From Armatimonadota bacterium (GTDB taxonomy: Bacteria; Armatimonadota; UBA10988; DTZQ01): a DNA stretch of 8,454 nucleotides. The translations under genes and the position numbers were made by a program. The stretch is taken from positions 1-8,454 of the forward strand of contig DTZQ01000650.1 in the NCBI GenBank assembly GCA_012961305.1. The letters run 5' to 3'. Every line of letters begins with the position of its first letter. Positions within the stretch are counted from its first letter, which is position 1. Below are positions 1-5,604 of the stretch, piece by piece. The notes beneath the pieces were generated by a model, which saw only the letters and a program-made list of their open reading frames with translations, was not told where the DNA came from and searched no databases.

Positions 1-551
1 ACCTCATCATTTTGGACCTCATGCTGCCCGAAATGGATGGCTGGGAAGTGTGTCGGGAACTGAGGAAGAAGGGAGATATTCCCATAATCATGCTTACCGC
101 TCGCTCGGAGGAGGTAGACCGGGTGTTGGGCTTGGAAATGGGGGCGGATGACTATGTGGTCAAACCGTTCAGTCCGCGGGAGTTGGTGGCGCGGGTAAAG
201 GCGGTGTTGCGGCGGATGGAGGCGCGGGAGGAAAGAAAAACCAGCCGTATACTCCGCTATCCGGGCCTTTCCATTGACCCGGTGCGGTGCGAAGTCCGAG
301 TGGACAATCAGCCGGTGGCGCTGACCCGGAAGGAATTTGACCTCCTATGGCACCTGGCCTCCTCCCCGGGGCAGGTGTTCAGCCGCGAGAAGTTGTTGGC
401 GGAAGTGTGGGGTTACGAGCAGTACTTCGGGGACATGCGGACGGTAGATACCCACATCAAGCGGCTGCGCCAGAAATTGCAAACCCGCCCCGATACCCCC
501 TGGCGAATTGCCACGATTTGGGGACGGGGCTACCGATTTGAAGTGCGTTAA
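1..551 (+). CDS. OmpR/PhoB-family response regulator (5' end cut off by window edge)
   Basis: This is a DNA-binding response regulator, the transcriptional output of a two-component system. The reading frame is already open at the first base, and the true start lies upstream. The TTG at 12 is an internal Leu codon, not a start. The receiver-domain remnant shows the phospho-acceptor Asp (codon 15-17, in LDLMLPEMDG), the switch Thr (96-98, in IIMLTAR) and the conserved Lys (162-164, in VVKPF). About 50 N-terminal residues, including the acidic pair, are missing. A linker follows, then an OmpR/PhoB winged-helix domain from about nt 255 to 545, with LTRKEFDLL, the recognition-helix region TVDTHIKRLRQKL and the C-terminal hairpin WGRGYRFE. 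The stop at 549-551 lies 2 nt before the kinase gene, so the two are co-transcribed and surely partners. The regulated genes cannot be told from sequence. Confidence 0.95.
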   Translation, partial: LIILDLMLPEMDGWEVCRELRKKGDIPIIMLTARSEEVDRVLGLEMGADDYVVKPFSPRELVARVKAVLRRMEAREERKTSRILRYPGLSIDPVRCEVRVDNQPVALTRKEFDLLWHLASSPGQVFSREKLLAEVWGYEQYFGDMRTVDTHIKRLRQKLQTRPDTPWRIATIWGRGYRFEVR

Positions 552-553
552 CC

Positions 554-1984
554 ATGCTTAGAACCCTATTTCGCCGGCTTTTTTTCAGTTATTTGCTCCT
601 CACCCTGGCCGCTCTGGCGGTGATTGGGCTGCTCATTTATCACCTCTTCCACCAGTATTACGTGCGCATTAAGGAACAGGAACTCCTCAGCAAAAGCCAC
701 GAGGTTGCTTCCCTGGTGGAGCCTTTCCTGCGCTCCTCCCCCCCAGCCGAAGGATTGAACTCCCTAGTGGACTCCCTGAGTGCAGTGTTAGGGGCCCGTA
801 TATGTGTGATTGACCGCCAGGGCCGAGTGGTAGCCAGTGCCTGTAAAATTAAGGTGCCTCCCTTGAAATTGCCCGGCACGGAGGAAGTACTCCGGGGACG
901 CAGCACCACCCGCCACGGCCATCCGTATTATTTCGACGAGCCGGTCACGCTTATTGCCCTCGCCCCGGTAGTGATTCGCCGCAGTGACCAAATCGTGGGG
1001 GGAGTGGTGGTGCAAATGCCCTTGGTGGGCATTACCTCCACCATTGACCGGGTGCAGCAGTTTATCCTCTATGCGGCCCTGGCCTCCATTCCCGTGGCCG
1101 CCCTTTTAGCCTTCTGGCTCTCTTCTTCCATTTCCCGCCCCCTGCAGGAGATGAGGAAATTGGCAGCCCAAATCGCGGAAGGAGATTTCCACAGTCGGCT
1201 GGAGGTGTCTTCAGTAGAGGAAGTGGGGCAATTGGCTCGCTCCTTCAATGCGCTGACCGCTGCCCTGGAACGCAACATTCAGGCGCAGCGGCAGTTCGTG
1301 GCCGATGTCTCCCACGAATTGCGTACCCCTCTGACTTCCATGCAGGGATTCCTCGAAGCCCTATTGGACGGAACCGTGCAGGATGAGGAAGCCACCCGCC
1401 GTTACCTGCACATCATTTTGCAGGAGGCCCAGCGTTTGAGCCGACTCATCTCTGACTTGCTCGACCTCTCCCGAATGGAATCGGGACGTTATGTCCTGCA
1501 GAAACAGCCGGTAGACTTGAACGAAATCGTCCAAGGCGTGCTGTGGAAGTTGCAGCCCCAGGCCGAAGCCCATGAGGTTTCCCTGACTGCCCAGTTGCCA
1601 GAGGAGCCGCTCCTGGTTTTCGCCGACCCCGACCGCCTGGAACAGGTCATCACCAACCTGACGGACAACGCCATTCGCTTCAACCGTCCCCAGGGCAGAG
1701 TGAGCATTTCCCTTCGGGAAAAGGACGCGTTTTGGGAGGTGCAGGTCACTGACACCGGCCAGGGAATACCGCCGGAGGAACTGCCCCACGTCTGGGAGCG
1801 GTTTCACAAAGTGGACAAATCCCGCTCCCGCGGCGGTACTGGCCTGGGATTGGCCATCGTGAAGCACATTGTAGAAGCCCACGGTGGCACCGTGCAGGTG
1901 ACCAGCAAAGTAGGCGAAGGTTCGACTTTTACTTTCACCCTTCCCGCCGCCGTGCCATCCATGGGCGAATCCGAGGGCCTATGA
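554..1984 (+). CDS. Membrane-bound sensor histidine kinase
   Basis: This 476-residue HisKA/HATPase_c kinase should autophosphorylate on His and pass the phosphate to the upstream regulator. Order of domains: TM1 about residues 10-30; an extracytoplasmic sensor of about 130 residues (34-165) that looks like a small PAS/Cache fold (segments ARICVIDRQGRVVAS and IVGGVVVQMPL); TM2 about 170-191; HAMP about 192-243; HisKA with phospho-acceptor His254 in DVSHELRTPL; and the ATPase domain with N-box Asn372 (NLTDNAIRFN), G1 box DTGQGI (400-405), F-box region ERFHKVDKSRS and G2 box GGTGLGL (427-433). All catalytic motifs are intact. The layout resembles PhoR/ResE/WalK-type kinases, but the ligand cannot be deduced. 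No clear ribosome binding site precedes the ATG, which lies 2 nt after the previous stop, so translational coupling is likely. Confidence 0.95.
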   Translation: MLRTLFRRLFFSYLLLTLAALAVIGLLIYHLFHQYYVRIKEQELLSKSHEVASLVEPFLRSSPPAEGLNSLVDSLSAVLGARICVIDRQGRVVASACKIKVPPLKLPGTEEVLRGRSTTRHGHPYYFDEPVTLIALAPVVIRRSDQIVGGVVVQMPLVGITSTIDRVQQFILYAALASIPVAALLAFWLSSSISRPLQEMRKLAAQIAEGDFHSRLEVSSVEEVGQLARSFNALTAALERNIQAQRQFVADVSHELRTPLTSMQGFLEALLDGTVQDEEATRRYLHIILQEAQRLSRLISDLLDLSRMESGRYVLQKQPVDLNEIVQGVLWKLQPQAEAHEVSLTAQLPEEPLLVFADPDRLEQVITNLTDNAIRFNRPQGRVSISLREKDAFWEVQVTDTGQGIPPEELPHVWERFHKVDKSRSRGGTGLGLAIVKHIVEAHGGTVQVTSKVGEGSTFTFTLPAAVPSMGESEGL

Positions 1985-2001
1985 AGGGAGGCACTTACCT
2001 G

Positions 2002-2029
2002 TTGACAAAATTCGCCCAAGGGGTTAAAA
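2002..2029 (+). promoter_or_regulatory. Possible sigma-70 promoter for the SEC-C gene
   Basis: A perfect -35 hexamer TTGACA (2002-2007) is followed after 16 nt by TTAAAA (2024-2029), a poor -10 match. It lies between the kinase stop and the favoured start of the next gene. Transcription would begin around 2036, at the ribosome binding site, leaving a very short leader, so the element may be chance. Confidence 0.2.
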
Positions 2030-2035
2030 CCTGGG

Positions 2036-2042
2036 AAAGGAG
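2036..2042 (+). promoter_or_regulatory. Ribosome binding site deciding the start at 2050
   Basis: AAAGGAG lies 7 nt before the ATG at 2050. The alternative in-frame ATG at 1981, which overlaps the kinase stop as ATGA, has only a badly spaced GAGGG. The 2050 start also puts the SEC-C motif at the extreme N-terminus, where it usually sits in short-leader proteins. Confidence 0.7.
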
Positions 2043-2049
2043 CAACATC

Positions 2050-3915
2050 ATGGGGCGCAAATTAGGACGTAATGAACCCTGCTGGTGTGGCAGTGGCAAG
2101 AAGTACAAGCATTGTCATTGGGAGCAGGATCAGAGGAGCCAGAGGAGCACCTCCTCTCCTGCGCCCCTCTCGTTCCCTGCCCCGGAGCCTTCCCCGCCGG
2201 AATCGCCGGAGCGGTCAGCAGCCAATGCTCGCTGGAAGCGGTTCAAGGAGGCCGATTTGGAGGGCCGTATCAGCCTTTCCTTGGAAACCCTGGAGGCCGG
2301 CCAACTGGACAGTGAGGAAGCCTTCGAAATGCTCAGCGCGATTCGCAGTGGGCTGGACACCATGGGCAATGCGGCTCACCGCGCCCGCTATGCTGCACTG
2401 GTGCAACAACTGCGGGAAGAGGCTCCCGACCTTTACCAGGAGGACATCCTCTCCTACCACCAGGACTTCATCACCGACGCCATAGCTAAGGGCCGCTGGG
2501 AGGACCTCCCTGAGTTGCTGGCTCCCTTCCCAGAGTTGCCAGGGAGGGGTGAAGAGACAATCTTCAAGGTGGTAGACCAACTCATGTACCACGGCCAGAG
2601 CGAGCTGCTACGGGAAATGATGCTTAGGGCCTGGCCCCGAGTGTCCGAGGGGGGAATCTTTACCCCCTGGGCGGTGGAAGAATTCGCCGGCATCCTGGCG
2701 CATTTGCTCCTGTTAGACTATCTGGAGAAGGCCGAGACGCCTCGCCCCGATGACCCCGTTCTGCTGGGGGCAGTAGAGCCGTACGTGGAGTTTAACTCGG
2801 TGTGGTTAGAGCAGGCCGTTCGCTGTCTGACTGCTCCTGAACCCTCCCCCTGGACGCCGGCTGACTTCGGCCCGGCGGTGGATGCGGAGCAGTTGGAGAA
2901 CAACTTCAGCACCCTGCTCTTAGAGTTCTTGGCCGACCAGGAGCGCGCGGGAGTGCCCCTGAGCCGGGGCCTTCTGGTTTACGCCCCACTGACACAACTG
3001 CTCCACGACCAACTGCTCCTGCCGACGCAGGCTACCCGGAAACCTCCTGCCCGAGGAAAAAAGCGGGGCCGGCGAAAACGCCTTCCGTCCTCTCCGCCTT
3101 CACCTCTGATCCCCCGGCGAGAACCGCTGGAACAAGCCCTGTTCCAGTTTTTCCCCTTCCTCGCTCCCCAACCCTACAAGGCCGGAGCAATGATGGAATG
3201 CATTCCCGCTTACCTCCATTTCCTGGCTCGCCTGAACCTCATCCATCCTACCGAGATGGACCAAGCCCTTACCGCCCTTCGTCCCCTGAACAGAGATTTG
3301 TTGGCCCTGCTCCAGAAAACCAGTAAAGACCCCCTGTTGATGAGCAACCTCCAGGAAACCTGGTCCGAGGAAACCCCCACCGCCTTGCGGGAAGACCCCG
3401 CCCTGGCCGAGGCACGTGCCCGCCCGCCTATTGCCCCGGAACCGCAGCCGGAACCACCTGGCGTGGGTGACCGAGATGTCTGCCGCTTTAAGGTGACCTA
3501 CCTGCACGACCCCAAAGTCTGGCGGGTCATTGACATCCTCGGCCGGCAAACCCTGGATGACCTGCACTACGCTATCCAAAAGGCCGTTGACTTCGATGCT
3601 GACCACCTCTACTCCTTCTACCTCAGCGGTCGCGCCTGGGACCAAGCCACCGAGTATGCCTCCCCCTACGCCAAGGGGCCGGATGCCTCCAAGGTTAAAA
3701 TTCGGGACCTGCCCCTGCGCCTGAAGCAGAAATTCCTGTACCTGTTCGACTACGGCGCTGAGCACCATTTCGAGGTGCAACTGATGGACATCATTCCCAA
3801 TGCCCCTCAGAAAGTTCGCTATCCGCGCATAGTAGAGCGCCACGGCAAAAACCCGCCTCAGTACGAGTGGTGGGATGAGGGGGAAGATGAAGAGGAATGG
3901 GAGGAGGAGGCATGA
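2050..3915 (+). CDS. SEC-C motif protein with C-terminal pRiA4b ORF-3-like domain
   Basis: This 621-residue protein (644 if started at 1981) is of unknown function. Residues 7-24 form a SEC-C motif, the zinc-binding segment known from the SecA tail and many unrelated proteins: GRNEPCWCGSGKKYKHCHW, with ligands Cys11, Cys13, Cys22 and His23. A Ser/Pro-rich linker (about 27-57) follows. Residues about 60-320 and 355-445 are mostly helical and match nothing I recognise; between them is a very basic stretch, ARGKKRGRRKRLP (about 334-346), that could bind nucleic acid. A second Pro-rich linker precedes a C-terminal domain (about 476-608) resembling the plasmid pRiA4b ORF-3 / IS1096 passenger family (PF07929): VWRVIDILGRQTLDDLHYAI, DHLYSFYLSG, YLFDYGAEHHFEVQL, then RYPRIV and NPPQYEWW. 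The tail is highly acidic (DEGEDEEEWEEEA). No signal peptide or membrane segment is seen, so it is probably cytosolic. The two end domains are clear; the role is not. Confidence 0.88.
   Translation: MGRKLGRNEPCWCGSGKKYKHCHWEQDQRSQRSTSSPAPLSFPAPEPSPPESPERSAANARWKRFKEADLEGRISLSLETLEAGQLDSEEAFEMLSAIRSGLDTMGNAAHRARYAALVQQLREEAPDLYQEDILSYHQDFITDAIAKGRWEDLPELLAPFPELPGRGEETIFKVVDQLMYHGQSELLREMMLRAWPRVSEGGIFTPWAVEEFAGILAHLLLLDYLEKAETPRPDDPVLLGAVEPYVEFNSVWLEQAVRCLTAPEPSPWTPADFGPAVDAEQLENNFSTLLLEFLADQERAGVPLSRGLLVYAPLTQLLHDQLLLPTQATRKPPARGKKRGRRKRLPSSPPSPLIPRREPLEQALFQFFPFLAPQPYKAGAMMECIPAYLHFLARLNLIHPTEMDQALTALRPLNRDLLALLQKTSKDPLLMSNLQETWSEETPTALREDPALAEARARPPIAPEPQPEPPGVGDRDVCRFKVTYLHDPKVWRVIDILGRQTLDDLHYAIQKAVDFDADHLYSFYLSGRAWDQATEYASPYAKGPDASKVKIRDLPLRLKQKFLYLFDYGAEHHFEVQLMDIIPNAPQKVRYPRIVERHGKNPPQYEWWDEGEDEEEWEEEA
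3900..3910 (+). promoter_or_regulatory. Purine-rich ribosome binding site inside the upstream gene's acidic tail
   Basis: The run GGAGGAGGAGG encodes part of the acidic C-terminus of the SEC-C protein and also gives a near-perfect Shine-Dalgarno (GGAGG at 3900-3904, 7 nt from the ATG). It favours the sulfatase start at 3912 over the in-frame ATG at 3897, which would add the meaningless residues MGGGG. Confidence 0.65.
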
Positions 3916-5177
3916 ACCTTCTCAACCTCCTAATCATCATCACCCACGACACCGGCCGGCAATTGGGCTGTTACGGACGTGGGGTGTCCACGCCCCATCT
4001 GGACCAGTTGGCGCGGGAGGGCGTGCAGTTCGCTCAGGCCTTTTGTACCGCGCCCCAGTGCAGCCCCAGCCGGGCGAGCCTGCTGACTGGCCGCGTGCCC
4101 CACAGCCACGGGCTCATCGGCCTCACGCACCGAGGCTTCCGGCTGAACCCTGAGGTGCCCACACTTCCCGCGCTGCTAACCCAAGCGGGCTACAACACCC
4201 ACCTCTTCGGCTTTCAGCACGAGGCGCCCGACCCCACAACCTTGGGCTACCAGCACATTCACAGGGCCAGGAACCACTCTTGCCGTAACCTCACGCCCTT
4301 AGTGGTGGAGTTCCTGCGCCGCGGGCCAGCGGAGCCGTTCTTCGCCATGGTGGGCTTCTCGGAGACCCACCGCCGTTTCCCGGAGTACGAGGGCCCTCTT
4401 GACCAGGTGCAGGTGCCTCCTTTCCTGCCCGAGGTGCCGGAAGTACAGCGAGATGTGGCGGCGCTGAACGTGGCGGTGGGCTGGGTGGACGAGGCCGTGG
4501 GGCGCATTTTAGCCGCCTTAGAGCAGAGCGGCCGGGCGGAGAACACCCTGGTCATCTACACCACCGACCACGGCATTGCCTTCCCCGGTGCGAAGGCCAC
4601 CCTGTTAGACCCCGGCCTGGAAATCGCGCTGCTCATCCGCGGGCCGGGCGGGTTCGCCGGTGGTAAACGGATTGAGGCTATGGTTTCCAACGCCGACCTG
4701 TTGCCGACCCTGCTGGAACTGTTGGAGCAACCGGTGCCGGAAGGCGTGCAGGGGAAAAGTTTGCTCCCGCTGGTGCGGGGCGAGAGGGAGCGGCTCCACG
4801 AGCAGTTGTTCCCGGAACTGACCGTCCACGCCGGCTACGACCCGATGCGCGGCATCCGCACCGAGGGGTACAAGTACATCCGCAGTTTCGAGGCCCGACC
4901 CTACTGGTTTCCCCCCAACGTGGACGCCAGTCCCACCAAGGAATGGTATCGGGCCCACACCGACGTTTTCACCCGCCCGCGGCCTGCGGAACTGCTCTTT
5001 GATTTGGAGGCTGACCCGCTGGAACGAAACAACTTGGCGGAAGACCCAGCCTACACAGGGGTGCTGGCTGACCTACGGGGCCGGGTGGAGCGCTGGATGG
5101 AGGAGACGGACGACCCCCTCCGGGAGGGAACTGTGCCCATTCCGCCCGGAGCCTACATCACTCCACTTCTTGCCTGA
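3912..5177 (+). CDS. Sulfatase, arylsulfatase / heparan N-sulfatase-like (formylglycine type)
   Basis: This 421-residue type I sulfatase of the alkaline phosphatase superfamily should hydrolyse a sulfate ester or sulfamate. The catalytic signature CSPSRASLLTG is intact. Cys50 (codon 4059-4061) should be converted to formylglycine by a maturase that is not in this window. Predicted Ca-site residues are Asp13 (in IIITHDTGR) and Asp219/His220 (in YTTDHGIAFP), with Lys228 following. Most sulfatases carry Asp-Asp at the first site; here it is His12-Asp13, a variant I associate with SGSH-like (N-sulfoglucosamine sulfohydrolase) bacterial sulfatases. The C-terminal half has the usual GIRTEGYKYI and ELLFDLEADPLERNNLA segments. 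There is no signal peptide: the N-terminal hydrophobic strand is part of the fold, so the enzyme is probably cytosolic and acts on imported oligosaccharides. ATG and the upstream TGA overlap (ATGA). GC looks higher than in neighbouring genes. The substrate is unproven. Confidence 0.92.
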   Translation: MNLLNLLIIITHDTGRQLGCYGRGVSTPHLDQLAREGVQFAQAFCTAPQCSPSRASLLTGRVPHSHGLIGLTHRGFRLNPEVPTLPALLTQAGYNTHLFGFQHEAPDPTTLGYQHIHRARNHSCRNLTPLVVEFLRRGPAEPFFAMVGFSETHRRFPEYEGPLDQVQVPPFLPEVPEVQRDVAALNVAVGWVDEAVGRILAALEQSGRAENTLVIYTTDHGIAFPGAKATLLDPGLEIALLIRGPGGFAGGKRIEAMVSNADLLPTLLELLEQPVPEGVQGKSLLPLVRGERERLHEQLFPELTVHAGYDPMRGIRTEGYKYIRSFEARPYWFPPNVDASPTKEWYRAHTDVFTRPRPAELLFDLEADPLERNNLAEDPAYTGVLADLRGRVERWMEETDDPLREGTVPIPPGAYITPLLA

Positions 5178-5211
5178 CCGGGGACCGGGGCTTTCTGGCC
5201 GGTCTTCGGTC
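5176..5211 (+). repeat. Stem-loop starting in the sulfatase stop codon; possible terminator
   Basis: GACCGGGGACCGG (5176-5188) pairs with CCGGTCTTCGGTC (5199-5211) around a 10-nt loop. That gives 13 base pairs, of which two central ones are G-U in RNA (5181/5206 and 5182/5205). The stem starts within the TGA (5175-5177). No U-tract follows, so it is not a classical intrinsic terminator. It could protect the 3' end of the mRNA, stop transcription weakly, or arise simply because heptamer repeats of opposite orientation meet here. Confidence 0.5.
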
Positions 5212-5246
5212 TCCGGTCTCCCGTCATCCTTAGACCGGTCTCCCGT
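5201..5246 (+). repeat. GGTCTCC heptamer repeat cluster
   Basis: Three tandem 7-mers are seen, GGTCTTC (5201-5207), GGTCTCC (5208-5214) and GGTCTCC (5215-5221), plus a fourth GGTCTCC at 5237-5243. The last two sit in a longer exact 12-bp direct repeat, CCGGTCTCCCGT, at 5213-5224 and 5235-5246. A perfect 10-bp palindrome AGACCGGTCT lies at 5232-5241. Two GACCGGG units at 5176-5189 have the opposite orientation. It looks like a short intergenic repeat element rather than coding sequence. Confidence 0.6.
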
Positions 5247-5498
5247 GAGGCCATCCGCACCGGAATCTTCGAGGAAGGGGTGCCTTACCAACAGCGATTC
5301 CTGGACCGGGTGGATGTGCACAACATAACCTGCTACGTTTCGGCGGCGGTGGTTGGGCACCTGCTGGGCCGAGAGGAGTGGGTTCAGCGGGGTTTGCACG
5401 CCGAGCGGACGGGGTCGCAGGCGTTGCTGCGCGGTGGGGTACTGGCGGATGGACGGGGCGAGCCCGATGGGTGGCCTCGGACGGGCGTGTACAGGTGA
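5247..5498 (+). pseudogene. Remnant, possibly of a heparinase II/III-type polysaccharide lyase
   Basis: This is an open frame without a convincing start. The only start-like codon is a GTG at 5280, and no usable ribosome binding site was found. It reads GVPYQQRFLDRVDVHNITCY, then VSAAVVGHLLGREEWVQRGL, and a segment containing LLRGGVLADG. The pattern (an N near the start of a helix, then gllLGreeWv..al, then a gvl.DG segment) recalls the helical toroid domain of heparinase II/III-like proteins, from memory only. The homology would end at ADG; the rest (RGEPDGWPRTGVYR) looks like random high-GC translation before the stop at 5496-5498. Such enzymes are usually over 550 residues, so this would be a small internal piece. 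A sulfatase next door makes the idea reasonable. Alternatively it is merely non-coding high-GC sequence. Confidence 0.35.
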
Positions 5499-5539
5499 TT
5501 ATGGTGCGGGGCGAAGTTCGGCCCTATAAGATTCCATAA
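5468..5539 (+). pseudogene. Stray coding tail in another frame
   Basis: A second frame, offset from the lyase-like remnant, reads WVASDGRVQVIMVRGEVRP and then YKIP before TAA at 5537-5539. It looks like the final beta strands of a real protein, with no start or body. It ends exactly where base composition falls from about 65% to under 40% GC. I infer it is the 3' end of a deleted gene, perhaps the same one as the upstream remnant after an internal deletion or frameshift. I do not recognise the family. Confidence 0.25.
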
Positions 5540-5604
5540 ATTGTCCTCAAAGAGTTCACCTTTTTGTCACATTTGTAGGTTATACCACAAGAGGAGGTGT
5601 TTTG
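5540..5604 (+). promoter_or_regulatory. AT-rich leader, probable promoter region of the thiF-like operon
   Basis: This is the only clearly AT-rich stretch in the window (the line 5521-5580 is 22 G+C of 60). TATACC (5581-5586) is a partial -10 and TTGTCA (5564-5569) a partial -35, but they are only 11 nt apart, so I cannot name a consensus promoter. The position in front of a three-gene operon still argues that transcription starts here. Confidence 0.35.
5592..5598 (+). promoter_or_regulatory. Consensus Shine-Dalgarno for the thiF-like gene
   Basis: AGGAGGT, the full anti-16S complement, lies 6 nt before the ATG at 5605. This fixes that start over the in-frame TTG at 5602 and suggests strong translation. 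Confidence 0.8.

Noticed and set aside
1361..1882. 173-residue open frame on the minus strand
   Set aside because: It is antisense to the kinase HisKA and ATPase domains, which carry all expected motifs. No independent support.
2125..2161. Inverted repeat AGAGGAG / CTCCTCT with a tandem CAGAGGAGC duplication
   Set aside because: It lies in the Gln/Arg/Ser-rich linker of the SEC-C protein (QRSQRS). It is explained by low-complexity coding sequence and has no regulatory context.
3100..3843. 247-residue open frame on the minus strand
   Set aside because: It is a shadow of the C-terminal half of the SEC-C gene, including the pRiA4b-like domain. It has no recognisable motif and no promoter or ribosome binding site.
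5175..5211. Selenocysteine insertion at the sulfatase TGA with the following hairpin as a SECIS
   Set aside because: The hairpin includes the TGA itself, its loop (GGCTTTCTGG) lacks the usual bacterial SECIS features, and a sulfatase has no known need for Sec at its C-terminus.
5201..5246. CRISPR-like array
   Set aside because: Units are only 7-12 bp with no regular spacers; this is a short simple repeat cluster.
5073..5399. 108-residue minus-strand frame across the sulfatase end and the repeat region
   Set aside because: It runs through the heptamer repeats, giving low-complexity residues (RPETEDRPESPGP), and overlaps the sulfatase C-terminus antisense.
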